From Gigaspora rosea (Eukaryota; Glomeromycota; Glomeromycetes; Diversisporales; Gigasporaceae): 64,000 nt of DNA. The translations under genes were made by a program, and so were the position numbers. A model generated the notes under the pieces. That model saw nothing but the letters and a program-made list of their open reading frames with translations, was not told the origin of the DNA and did no database searches. The stretch is taken from assembly GCA_003550325.1 (NCBI GenBank), contig QKWP01000265.1, positions 122,893 to 186,892 on the forward strand. Reading direction: 5' to 3'. Shown here piece by piece: positions 11,655 through 22,999 of the stretch (the first letter of the stretch is position 1; every line of letters begins with the position of its first letter).

Positions 11655-11820
11655 TATACGAACTTTGGCCGTTTGGCCGTTTGGCTATTTGGCCAACAGC
11701 CAACGGCCATATAGGCCAACTAATTTTAATTGGCCTGGCCAATTGACATTCAACTTTGGCCGTAAAATTTTGGCCATTTTTGGCCAAATTGTTATGTATT
11801 GGCCGATGGCCAATTAAATT
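11655..11820. repeat. GGCC-rich subterminal repeats, right end of hAT
   Basis: At least a dozen GGCC motifs in about 160 bp (TTTGGCCGTTTGGCC, TTGGCCTGGCCAATTG, ATTTTTGGCCAAATTG). They mirror the cluster at the left end of the same transposon. A short open frame read through them on the minus strand is a by-product of the repeats. Confidence 0.7.
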
Positions 11821-11857
11821 TTTTTTGGCTGATTAAATTGACATTACTGGGTATAAT

Positions 11858-12330
11858 GTAATAATCGCGCTTTTTATGATTTTTCATAAAAAAATCACTA
11901 ACTCTGAAATTTGTTTATAAAATCTTCTATTGCACAAAAAAAATTTCTTGCAAAATTTTGGTATTAGCTAGGGGTTAGTAAAATTACAAGGGACAGACTT
12001 ATTATAAACATACAGCTAATAAAAATGTTGCATAATTATTTGTGTAACAATCGTATAAATCTATAACTATATACTAAAAAATTTGAGTATAATGTTTTTG
12101 TATAACGATAATGTTTAGATTACTCTATTTATACTGTGTAATGATAACGTTTAGATTACCTATTTATACTTAAAGTATAGTATTTATTTATACTGCAATA
12201 TGATTGGGCAATATAATTTGTGTAACACTTATATGCATATAGGTTATACAAAAGCTTATTGTACTATTTTCGCAAAAATAATTTTTGGTTACACACTGCT
12301 AATGTTGTGTAATATTACACAAACTCTATT
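11858..12330. other. right piece of the split MITE, then non-coding DNA
   Basis: Up to about 12000 the sequence resembles the interior of the TAGC-type MITE family (a run close to TATTGCACAAAAAAAATTTC, then AAAATTTTGGTATTAGCTAG). Positions about 12250-12350 hold a piece, TAATTTTTGGTTACACAC followed by a TGTGTAATATTACAC-like stretch, that also occurs within the foldback element at 35121-35733. No gene is visible. Confidence 0.5.
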
Positions 12331-12354
12331 TTGGTAACTTTTTAGTTTTGAAAC

Positions 12355-12595
12355 CAAATTAGATTATTTGAACCAAAACTGGGTTTATTTGAACCAGATT
12401 AGGTTCATTTGAATCAAAATCAGGTTTATTTGAGCTAAATTATGTTTATTTGAACCAAAATAAGGGTTATTTAAACCAGATCAGGTTTATTTAAGCCAAA
12501 ATCAGCTTTATTTGGACCAAAAATGGGGGTTATTTGAACCAAAAATGAGTTTATTTGAACCAAGAGAGTGTTTATTTGAACCAAACCTGGTTTTA
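12355..12595. repeat. degenerate ~24-bp tandem repeat (TTTGAACCAAA type)
   Basis: About ten imperfect copies of a unit like GGTTTATTTGAACCAAAAT. A related array with GGGTTCAAATGAACCC units is at 55240-55375. No coding frame is maintained. Confidence 0.85.
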
Positions 12596-13680
12596 CTATT
12601 TTCAAAAAAAGCTATTTTTATTATTTTTTTAAAAATTTTAAAAGAAATTATTAGCAGTTGTTACATATAAAAGTTTAAAGTTTACTAAGTAAAGTTGTTC
12701 AAAACAATAAAATATATTTATAATAAAAATTTAAAAATATTTGAACAACCTTTAATTAGTATATTTTTTAATTTTTTAAAAAATTTAACAATTTAAAATA
12801 AGCTATTTTAATGGTTTTGTGTAACTTTGTGGCCAAAAAGAATATTATTTTCAAAAATATACGATATTTGAACCAGGCATTATTAGATAGCAACCTGTTG
12901 CGTCGCCATAGTGATCTCACGATTAACCAATCAAATCAATCATATGAGTCATATGATTGCTAATTTGCGAAACAATATAAATAAAGCAAACTAGCAAACA
13001 TATAACTTACAAAACCAATTTTGATCAATTGATTACTCTAAAAATATCGCATAATAAATCTGATTACATAAATCTGATTACTAAATTAAAAAAAATAAAA
13101 AAGTGAATTTACTGAAAATTTTATTAAAAAAACAAATTACTACTGGGCAACTCTTGAAATTTTTTATTTTTTTTTTAAAAAAAAAAAATGCAAATATACC
13201 AAAAGTTTTATTTAAAAAAAAAGCAAATCACTATTGGGCTAACTCCCAAATTTTTTTTTAAATTGGTATTACAACATTATGATATTATGAACCCAACAAA
13301 TTCTATTAAAAAAAAATTAATACATGATCCAATAAAATTGACAATGTTTTAAAGACTCAAAGAATGTTCATGTTTGCATAGTATTTATATTACGTTTACT
13401 CATATATACATGGTTACAAAACAGGTTTTTAGGATAGCATAGTAATGTAGTACAGAATAGACTTCGTAAATGTATAATTTATTTTATATAGTTAATATTT
13501 TATTATCATATTAGTATATTTTATTATTGTATTATTATATATATATTATAGTATATAAATATAAGAAAAGATTCTATTGGGTAAAAGAATGAGGCACAGT
13601 AACTGCGCTACAATACTGCGGTTTGGTTATACTAGATAACACAAGGTTACATCAACTAGTAACTTAGGTAATACAAGACG
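12596..13680. other. non-coding AT-rich DNA
   Basis: Poly-A/poly-T runs, a short palindromic AT-rich stretch near 12600-12800, and no coding signal on either strand. Confidence 0.5.
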
Positions 13681-13684
13681 TGAC

Positions 13685-14155
13685 ATAACTACCTCCAATT
13701 ACCTTTACACGATTACCCCCAACTACCTCCACACTAATACCCCTACTTACCTTCACACAAATATCCCTGCCTATCTCCAGTATTGTCACTTGGACGTGTC
13801 CATACTATGTTTTTTGTCCAACGTCCAAAGATTGTCCAAAATTGTCCAAGTCTATGTCCCATGTTTAACTAATCAATAAAGTAATTTAAAAAAATATATA
13901 ATTATATATTTTTTTAGGTGCTGGACTCATTGGTGAAAAAATTAAAATAGATTATTTTAATAAAATTTTAAGTAATTTTAATTTGAAAAAATGTCCAAAA
14001 TGTCCAAAAAACGTTCAAGTGACAACACTGCCTACCTCTATACAAATATCTCCATTTATCCCACACAAGTATCCCTATATATCACCACACAAATGTCTTG
14101 TTTACCCCAAACAAATATCTCTAATTACCTTTGTACAAATACCTCTAAGGAGAGT
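13685..14155. repeat. ACCTCCACACAAATACCCCT-type tandem repeat, split by a MITE
   Basis: Imperfect ~25-bp units rich in CTACC, CACACAAATA and CCCCTA run from 13685 to 13780 and resume from 14026 to 14150. The interruption is an inverted-repeat element at 13783-14025. Two short overlapping open frames in the second half are repeat-derived and are not considered genes. Confidence 0.75.
13783..14025. mobile_element. 243-bp MITE with TTGTCACTTG termini
   Basis: The left end reads TTGTCACTTGGACGT and the right end is its complement with one mismatch (ACGTTCAAGTGACAA). Both subterminal zones contain repeated TGTCCAA/TTGGACA motifs. No coding sequence is present. A target-site duplication could not be fixed because the element sits inside a tandem repeat. 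Confidence 0.75.
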
Positions 14156-15701
14156 AACAAAAATCAGGTAATTTTCTAGAGGGGGGGAATAAAAAAAGTT
14201 GAAATTATATATAAGAACCTGACTCTATATATATTAAAAAATAGGGGGGTACAGTAGGCCTCTGATAAAAAATAATCTGGTGATTAATGACACTGCCCTA
14301 ACTATCTCTACAATAATGCAGTAATTATCTCTAGTTATCTCTGCACAAATTAACAATAGAATTGTTACACCTCTTAGGATAGAAAAGTTATAAAAAGAAA
14401 GCATTTCTCTCTTTCTGCAAAAGTTAGAGTTCAATACCCTCACCTAGAATCTTAGCTTAGGATAATATCCTTATCCCTTCATTATTATCTTATAAAGTGT
14501 AATATTCTCCCTCCAGAATAATTCCTACAGGCAAGGCTTATTACTATCATATATTATCTAATAAAATTATATACTATCTTTATAACAAATCGTTTGCCTT
14601 CTGCTATGAAGTAAAAACTACACTTCACCTCCACCCCGTGTATATTTATAAATACATCACTGCACCGGGTGACCTTGTTACTTTGCTATATTCAATACAA
14701 GAAGGCTATATCATTGTAACAACATTCATCTAGTGCTTTTATACATGTTCGCCTGGTACTTTTATACATGTTCATCCAGTGCTTCCATATATACTCGCCA
14801 GGTATTTCCATAAATATTTGCTCAGTGCTTCAAGGATATGTTTGCTTGGTGCTTTTATTAAATATTCGCCGGTACTTTAGCAAAACCTAAAAAAGTTAGT
14901 AAACAAAACAAAAATAAAAAAAAAAAACAAGAACAAAAAACTTAATCTTATCTACTTGAAACATCACAAACATGTTTTTTGGTATTAATTCATACCTGGC
15001 AAAGCCTTAAAACATTTAAAAAAAAAAACAAAATTAGTACCAAAATTAAAAAACATAAAAAAAGTGAAATATAAAGAAGAAAATTTAATATCTTATCGGA
15101 AGTACTGCACAAACACCTGCTCAGTATTGATTCACATTTGGCAAAGTCTAAAAACTCTAAGAAAGAAGTTAGTAGCAAAACTAACAAGAAAAAAATGAAA
15201 AACAGAAAAACAGAAAAAAAAATTTTATCCAAAACACTATATGCACTTTATTTGGTGTGGATTTGTGTTTAGCAAAGTCTAAAAACCTCAAGAAAAAAAC
15301 TAAGACTAACAAAACAGGAAAAAGAAAAACAAAAAAAATTAATATCTTACTTCACGTCCAAAAACCAAAAAAAAACTAATGTAAGAAAACTGATATCCTC
15401 TAAGAAAAAAAGCTGATGCTCTTCAAAAAAGAAAACTGACATCCTTCAAAAAAGAACCCAAAAATTATAGTAGTAACTAGACAAACAAGAAAAAAAACCA
15501 GAAAATATTAAAATCTTACTTTATATTCAAAAACTTCCAAGAAAGGTTCTCTAAGAAAAAAGCCAAAAAGAAAACTAATATGTTCCAAAAAAAACCCCAA
15601 AATTAGTAACCAAACAAACAAGCAAAAAAAAAGAAAAACAAAGAAAAAAAATTAAGTGATAATCTGTGAAAGATCAGCACTATTACCATATTGGGACAAT
15701 A

Positions 15702-16453
15702 CAGTCTGATCTCTCTATAGTCACACCCCTACCCCATATAGTCACACCTCTATATAAGCACCCAATATTGTGCAACGGACTTAAAATATAGTAAAAAACC
15801 TCATTATAGTCACATATTACTTATAATCACTATCACCAAAAAATTTTGATTTTTTTATCCATTTTATTAATAAAAAACCTCGTTATAGTCACCAATTATT
15901 ACTAAATATAGATTATAAAATCTGATTGGCCAATATTTATATTCATGTTTATTTAAAATATTCTATTAAAAATTCTTAAATGTTTGATAGCAAATAACTT
16001 TTGATGCAGTAGTCCGATTTGGATGAAACAACTACCAAAATGTTCGTCTCGATGTGACGATTCTAATGAGCACTATATCATTTAAATCGGATCACACGAT
16101 CCTGAGATCGTTAAGGATTTGTATCACTTTACATGTTTAAAAATTGATTCAATTTAAATATCTGAGTGAAAAATCTTTAAAGATCTTAGCATTTTGTAAT
16201 TAGATTTGGATGATTGTGGACTCTTTAGAATCATTTCATTAAACCAAACACTCTGGTAGTTGTGTTTATCCAAATTGGACCACTGGTTCAAGAGTTATCA
16301 CTATCAAATGGTTTAAATTTTTTAATACACAAATACATTACTTATTGGCTTTTGGTCACGTGACCATAACAAGGTATTTTATTTATAGTCACACCTCTAT
16401 ACAATCACCAAAAGAGGCGCAATGGACTTGGTGATTATAGAGAGGTCAGACTG
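15702..16453. mobile_element. Tc1/mariner-pogo-like non-autonomous element, 752 bp
   Basis: The left end is CAGTCTGATCTCTCTATAGT and the right end is its inverted copy with a few mismatches (...TATAGAGAGGTCAGACTG). TA is duplicated on both sides (15700-15701 and 16454-16455). A CAGT start plus TA duplication is usual for Tc1/mariner/pogo elements. The interior has no transposase frame but carries two copies of a quasi-palindromic module also found in other elements of this window (around 15995-16110 and 16200-16305). Confidence 0.85.
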
Positions 16454-16875
16454 TAGTAAATTTTGGGGATAAGTACAATATAAACTTCTAATATAAAGCT
16501 GAAATCTGTAGCTGCTCCAATGTTAAGTAATTTTTTTATTAAGTTAACAGCTCAAATAGAGTAATTGAAAGTTGTAGAGCTCACTGAGACGCATCCAATG
16601 GTGGTTATATCATTCAAATCGGCCCAGTGTACACTAAGATATCGCCAAAAAACGATTGGCTGACTATATAAAATTTTATGTAAACAAACTAGAAATTTTA
16701 TATAGTCGGCCAATCGTTTTTTATTGATATCTTAGTGTACACTGGGCCGATTTGAATAATCTAACCACAATTAGATGCGTCTCAGTGAGCTCTACAACTT
16801 TCAATTAATTGACTTGAGGTATTAACTTAATAAAAAAAATTACTTATTATTAGAACAGCTTCAGATTTCAGCATA

Positions 16876-17519
16876 TCCCTTAGATTGTAGTAGAACACAG
16901 GCAAATTTGCCTGTGTTTTTGCACTTTTTTAGCTCTGATTTACTTTTTTAAAATACTAAAATAATTAAATAAAACTTTGTACAATTATATTTGAAAATAA
17001 GGATTACTTTTTTGCAAAATTAGTTTTTATATTATAAGAAAATAAATTATAGTTACATATAAGCTAAAAATAGATAATTTTAAGAAAAAATTTTTTTAAA
17101 AAATTTTATTACGATTTTTCTGCGATCTTATTTAGTTTTAGTTTTAGAACTATAGTTCTTAAGACAATATTGTAGTTTATATAAAGGATGACAACTTTCA
17201 TTATTGCAACTTTAATGATTTACTTGTAAAAATTAAGACTTGTATTAGAAGTAAAGATTTTTTTTATAGACGGGAACATATAAAATTTGAAAAAATCTAA
17301 AGAAAAATTTTAATAGTAAAAATGCCAATACAAGAACTTTAAACATTTATTATATTAAAGTTTTCTAATGATTTTAAAAAAATTTTATAACAAAGTTACT
17401 AAAACAAAACTTAAAGAATATTTTTTACTTAGAAAAGATATAGCTAAAATCAATATTTAAAATTTTATTAAAAATTTTAAAATACGCAGGCAAATTTGCC
17501 TGTGTTACAATCTAAGGGA
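16876..17519. mobile_element. 644-bp TCCCTTAG element, copy 1
   Basis: The inverted ends are TCCCTTAGATTGTA...TACAATCTAAGGGA, with TA outside both ends (16874-16875, 17520-17521). A perfect palindrome CAGGCAAATTTGCCTG lies close to each terminus. The interior is AT-rich and non-coding. A second copy at 40624-41266 differs at only about a dozen sites by eye, so the family moved recently or is kept similar by conversion. It sits in the right arm of the foldback element 15656-17589. Confidence 0.88.
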
Positions 17520-18549
17520 TAATAAAAGATCATAGTAATTTGCCCCAAATTCTAATATAAAAATAGTGCGATCTTTCACGGATTATCACTTAATGCCTTA
17601 CCTGAAAAGCTATATACATATTTGCCTGGTACTAAGCAACGTCTGGCAAAGCCTAAAAAGAAAAAAAAATTAGTAAAACAAATCAACTTACAACTAAAAG
17701 CAAAAAAAAAGAAATAATATATTTAAAAAGCTGTTTAAAAACCTTTGATGGTGCTATTTTCTGCCAAAGAAGAAAGAAAAGTGAAGTAAAAAGAAAAAAA
17801 GGTATCTTATCTGAAATATCACTTTGGTATTTCACTTTCTCAAGCTTACAAAACTAAAAGTAAAAACAAAAATAAATGAATTTCTAAATAAAAAAAAACA
17901 ATTGAAATCTAAATTGGATCAGATTAAGGGAATTAACATTTAATCCAGCTTATTCTATTTATATGATTATCAATCTTTAATGTGATTGCCCAATCATATA
18001 AGGGTCATCATGGTGATGAGTATCTATTTATAATTTTCCATTTGAACCAATCACGAGTTTATTTAATATTATCAAAAAAACAAAATAAAAAACACCCTGT
18101 GCATTATGCACAGGTTTACAGCTAGTATATAATAAAAATATACATGATACTATACCAAAGAACTTTAGCTGTATTAATTGATTACTGATTCAAAACAGGC
18201 TGTTGTCGCCTTCTATTTCTGCCACCTGGTAGGTTTGTATAGAAATTGAGCACATATTGGTGTTCACAGAAACTAAATATCACTCTTAAATAATAAAAGC
18301 TGTCAAATTATAAATTTTATTAAAGCTTTTTTATCGTACTGATATGAAGTATTTTAAATGTATCAGTAATCCAGTATTTTTTGCTTTGGATTGTGCAATA
18401 ACACCCATAAGCATTTATATAGTATACTAGATTTGAGTGGTAAGTGGTAATAGTTTTGAATTAGGCACTTTACAAGAATATTGTGCTAATTTGAATCTTA
18501 GCTGCAATCAGAAAGAAAAAGGTGCTAGCAAATACTCCAAGTTAACACA

Positions 18550-19110
18550 CTTGGAAAAGCATTGGCAGATGCATTTTGTAAAAATGCTATATTAGATATG
18601 TTGAATATTGTTACAATGAAGGAATTAGAATTAAGCAGAATAAATATAATGTATTCATACATTTTTAAAAATTTGCTGAGGTTGGAAACGCTAATAGAAC
18701 ATTTATTCCAGATAAGAATCATTATTTTAATAAAATTGGCAGTGATGCTAATAGAATATTAATGCTATATATTGTTATAACAAAGGAATTGGAGTTGAAA
18801 AGAATGAATAATCATTTTCAAAAATTCATAGAGATGAGAAATGCTGATTGCACCTCTAATTTGGATAAGAATCATTATTTTCATAGAATTGGGGTTGAAA
18901 AGGCTGAACATAAAGTATTTGTCTGTTATTAGAAATCGTGATACCAGTAGATAAATATTATTATGACGAAGAAATTGGAGTTGAAAGGATAACTATTGGG
19001 TATTCATAATTCGTGTAAGAAACTAGGGCAAAGAATGCTTGTGATACCTTTAATGTTGAATATTGTTATGATAGAGGAATTTGAGTTAAAGAGAATGATT
19101 GGGTGAGGTT
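18550..19110 (+). pseudogene. Sel1-repeat protein remnant
   Basis: In changing frames on the plus strand, a sequence recurs that fits Sel1-like repeats (usual form LGYCYxxGxGVxKDExxAFxxYxKSAExGN). Visible pieces are EYCYNEGIRIKQNKYN near 18600, KFAEVGNANRTF near 18670, YYDEEIGVER near 18965, and EYCYDRGI followed by a stop and VKEND near 19050-19090. The period is about 110-130 bp, the length of one 36-residue repeat. Stops and frameshifts separate the pieces, so this is a relic. In Glomeromycotina such repeats often follow a kinase domain or stand alone in signalling scaffolds; no kinase is directly attached here. Confidence 0.7.
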
Positions 19111-20905
19111 TTTAATATAATATAAATAAAGCATATTTTATTATTATAATTTTTTAATAAATAGTAATTCTAATCACCAGCCTGAATAATTTTATTAAAT
19201 AATTAGCCCAAAATTATTCAATAAAAATTTTTATAGATTTTATTTATTTTAATTATAATGATAAAATTTACATCAAAATAAAAATAATTATACTCTAATA
19301 TAGATTTTTTACCTCATTCTAATAATACTATTAATGCCTACCCTTACTTTAACACAGGACTTTAACCTTAATTATTCCAACTGATAAGATTATAATTAGC
19401 AAAATTTGTAACTACAGCAAGGTGCATTTACTTTTCACAATTTCTAATAAATTAGTACATGCCCTTATAAATGCACTTTCTCTTATTGATCTCTAAGTGC
19501 ATGTTGTTAAGTCTTGGTTCCAAGAGTATGCACTTATAAAGGTTTTACTGTAGTTTGGAATTACCGTGATTGTGATCATAATTAGCTGTAAAAAACAAAA
19601 AAATTCTATTAAAAGAACTATTGTGACATGAATCTCCACTACCTATATATGCTATAATTCATTTACCTGTACTATACTGATCTGTATAATTTTTGATAAT
19701 TTGGTAAAGTGGCAAAAAAATAATTATAGCAGGTGTCTAAACTAGCGGGCGTTAGTGTCAAAATTAACATGTGTTTAAAACTAGCTAAACTAGTGAATGT
19801 TTTTAAAATAGTATGTTTCTATATATACTAGTAAATGAGTTAGGTTGGACTGGGCTAGATAGTTATAGTAGTTGGGCTGGCAGCATTTAATTCCAGGAGC
19901 ATTCACAGTGGTTTGTTGAAGTTTAACTAATACTCATATAAGTAAACATGAAACAGAAAAAAAAATGGTAGGTTTAAATTCAATCATATCAATAATAGAA
20001 ATACATTCCCACAAAAGTAACCAATACTGGCACCAGAAAAAACTACTAGAACTTCAATCATTTTAAGCAAGCTGTAGTATAAAAGTAAATAATGAAATTA
20101 AAATAATAATTACTAGTAAATAAGAAATATGAACCTAAGAAAGAAATACAAAAATAAATGAACATAAGGCATATAATTATATGTACTAATATAAAACACA
20201 TACATTATCCTGCTTTACATTCCAGTACAAATTAAAGCCATTTTTTGTACCAATAAAAATTTTATATATGAGTATAGTTCTAGAACGCCAAATGTACCTG
20301 AAGTATAACAAGTGCAAGTTGAGTAGAGAGATAGTGGATGCAAGGATATTGTTAATTTAATCATTTAACTTTTGCAAAGTCCAATAACAAAATGGCCTGG
20401 GCACGTGCTCTTTCTTAATTCAAATGGTTATTTTTGGTAATAATGGAATGCTTTATATTGGTCTATTTCAATCCCAATTTTCTAATTATTTATTTCTAAA
20501 CATTCCAATTTTTGCAGATTTTTGGTAATAAATAAAACCTTATGTCTATCTATTTTAACTCTAACTGGTTTGGCTTTTGAGCAATTAAAGTAAAAATTTA
20601 TAATTTTTGATTTGGAACAGTTTATATTGGATATATGCTATTTCAAGATGCTTATAGGCTTCAAGTCATATATATACAATAATTGAGTGAAAATATATGA
20701 TTCAGTTTTTTTAAAATAAAAAAAACAGCTATAAATTTTTTTTATAATTAATTACTTACCTTTGTTTATTTTGAGTTTCAAAAAAAAAAGATATTCCAAT
20801 AGACGAGTTATTTTTAAAAAATTAATAATTAAAACTTTGACTAGTCAAATACAATAAACATGAATTTGTATTACATTTAAACTTGTATAATATTTAAGTT
20901 GGCCT
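19111..20905. other. non-coding AT-rich DNA
   Basis: No gene, no clear tandem repeat and no complete inverted-repeat element could be recognised on either strand. Fragments such as ATACTGATCTGTATAAT near 19675 recur near 45130 and suggest old dispersed repeats. Confidence 0.45.
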
Positions 20906-20909
20906 CATA

Positions 20910-21340
20910 ATTTTACTAACCCCTAGGTATTAGTAGCACTCTAATCAAGCATCTAATACAAACTCTAACTACTCGATTTATTACTTTAATTTTTTTGCTT
21001 TATTTAATTATTTTGATTGTTTTGATTTTTACATTATACCTAATTGCAAATTTTGATTAGTTTGTAACACAAAAGCCATATGATCAGAAAATTTTTTGTG
21101 GCAAGTCCAGAATGTGTGAAAAATTAATAACAGATTACTACAAGATCAGGTGTAATGTTATACAATCAGAAAAACTCAAAACAAATGTCCATTTTGCAAA
21201 AAATTAGTAAACTGTATAAAAAACTATTTTTATGCTTTAATAAAAAGTTTTCCTTGAACAATTTTACTATATATCTTGCTAACACCTAACTCTAACCCTA
21301 ACCCTAATTTAAATATAAATAAACTTTAAGAATTTTGTAC
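20910..21340. mobile_element. one or two copies of the TAGC-type MITE with CTAACCC block
   Basis: The right-end motif GATCAGAAAATTTTTTGTGG is at about 21085-21105, then AGATCAGGTGTAATGTTATA at about 21145. Next come AAAAGTTTTCCTTGAACAAT and CTAACTCTAACCCTAACCC at 21286-21304, in the order seen in other family members (29090-29350, 33470-33735, 44640-44870, 56031-56376). The borders are degraded. Confidence 0.6.
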
Positions 21341-21751
21341 ATTTCAATGTATAGTCAACAATATGCATAACCTGTCATACATTCCAGTCTTGCTTTTTTG
21401 TAGATGAGTTGCAAAACCTATGTTTTTGGGACTTTTGCAAAATTTATATACTTTTTTGATACTGATTACATATGCAGATTATTATTATCAGTACAAAACT
21501 TACATTTTTGAGACTCCTGCATACTTTTTTAATTCTTCTAAATGTACTCCAAAAGTTATATACTTATACTTTTATGATACTATCTCCATATGATGATTGA
21601 TACAACAAATAGTGATTTGACATAACATAACACAATCTTGAAAATTCAAAACAAAGTATTCAATTTAGTCAAAAATACCTGTTATTCAAAAATTCTAAGA
21701 AACCACTATTATGAGAATTTTTTTAAAAATTCTAGTAAGTACTAACTTTAA

Positions 21752-22617
21752 TTGATAATCCATCTGCTAACTGGAAAATAGGCGAAATGTGGCGTGCTTC
21801 CATCTAAATTTTTTTTTACTAAGTTAATGATATATTCCCACTAATTGAAAGTTGTAGAGCTCATCAAGACGCATCCAACAGTAGTTAGATTATCCAAATC
21901 GGCCCAGTGGATAGTGAGATATTGTTAAAAAACGATTGGCTAACTATATTAAAATCTGTAATGGAAATCACATATAAAAATCACTATAGGCGAAATGTGG
22001 TATGCTTCTATCTAAAACTTTTTTCTTAATAAGTTAACGATACATGTCCACTAATTAAAAGTTGTAGAGCTTATCGAAACACATCTAATGGTGGTTAGAT
22101 CATTCAAATTGGTCTAGTAGATGATGAAATATCGTCGAAAAACAATTGGCTAACTATATGTAAACAATACTTGTTTACATAGAAATTTTATATAGTCGGC
22201 CAATCGTTTTTTGATGATATCTCATCATCTACTTACCAATTTGAAAGATCTAACCACTGTTAGATGTGTCTCAACAAGCTCTACAACTTTCAATTAGTAG
22301 ACATATATTGTTAACTTAGTAAGTTAACTTAGTAAGAAAAAAGTTTTAGATAGAAGCACGCTATATTTTGCTAATAGTAATTTTCATATGTGATTTCCAT
22401 TACAAATTTTGATATAGTCAGCAAATCGTTTTTTGATGATATTTCACTATCTACTAGACTGATTTGAATAATCTAACTACCATTAGATGCATCTCGATAA
22501 GCTCTACAACTTTCAATTAGTGGAAATATATTGTTAACTTAATAAGAAAAATTTTAGATGGAAGAATGCCATATTTTGCCTATAGGATCACTCTCTAGTT
22601 GACAAGCAGATTATCAA
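21752..22617. mobile_element. second TTAA foldback element, 866 bp
   Basis: The termini are TTGATAATC...GATTATCAA, flanked by TTAA on both sides (21748-21751 and 22618-22621). They share TGATAATC with the element at 15656-17589. The interior consists of nested inverted copies of a ~190-bp segment containing ATTGAAAGTTGTAGAGCTCA, GACGCATCCAA and AACGATTGGCTAACTATAT; a second palindrome is centred near 22170. No coding sequence is present. It belongs to the same family as the 1.93-kb element, but with different internal rearrangement. Confidence 0.82.
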
Positions 22618-22999
22618 TTAAATAAACTAATTTCAATTACACTAAAAGTTTTTAAAAAGTGTATATATTTAATAAAGGAGCTTTTAGGCATCTCCCAACC
22701 AATCAAAACCTGCAAATATCACGTGACACTTATTCTGAGGTACTGCACATTTGTACTACTCGAAGCTTTATTTCACTGATCAACTTCGGACAAAGTTCAT
22801 TTGCCCAGATAACTTTTTAAACTTGTTTTTTAACTTTATTATATAGATTATTACTCACGCGATCTCATAAAATTCAGTTCAGATCCCACGAAGCCAATAT
22901 GACATACTTTATTAAAATATTTAATTTATTTAAATACAGACAGACAATTAAAATATTATAATACATAGAAAAAAAAACTAAAATCTTCACATGATACCA

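Larger units (their letters stand above)
2957..11849 (-). mobile_element. hAT DNA transposon, 8.9 kb, with 8-bp target-site duplication
   Basis: The left end starts CAGTGATGTCA and the right end finishes TGACATTACTG, inverted repeats with one mismatch. The element is flanked by identical 8-bp copies GGTATAAT at 2949-2956 and 11850-11857, the duplication length made by hAT transposases. Both subterminal regions are dense in GGCC motifs (2970-3050 and 11660-11815). Inside, on the minus strand, is a BED/DUF659/hAT-dimerisation transposase gene (3811-9335) and, upstream of its start codon, four ~370-bp tandem repeats. About 3.0 kb of the length is a LINE inserted later, so the original element was about 5.9 kb. 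The transposase has several stops and frameshifts, so this copy is not autonomous now. Confidence 0.9.
15656..17589. mobile_element. foldback element with TTAA target duplication, 1.93 kb
   Basis: The termini are GTGATAATC...GATTATCAC and the element is flanked by TTAA on both sides (15652-15655, 17590-17593). The outer ~30 bp match with a few differences. The arms continue inward to a large palindrome centred near 16690 (16486-16874). The left arm is interrupted by the element at 15702-16453 and the right arm by the element at 16876-17519; without them the arms pair over most of their length. There is no transposase frame. TTAA is the target of piggyBac-type transposases, but the family assignment is inferred from the target alone. 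Confidence 0.82.
14720..17905. repeat. A-rich tandem-repeat region split by a foldback element
   Basis: From 14720 to 14880 there are ~30-bp units like ATGTTCGCCTGGTGCTTT. From 14880 to 15655 there are ~110-130-bp A-rich units marked by GCAAAGTCTAAAAACCTC and ending AATTAATATCTTAC. The same kind of unit resumes at 17594 (TGCCTTACCTGAAAAGC, then GGCAAAGCCTAAAAAG). Joining 15655 to 17594 restores a unit border (AAAATTAATGCCTTACC), which shows the array was continuous before the insertion. Confidence 0.8.

Noticed and set aside
21286..21306. True telomere or chromosome end
   Set aside because: Only two to three CTAACCC units, internal, and part of a dispersed MITE family present several times in the window.
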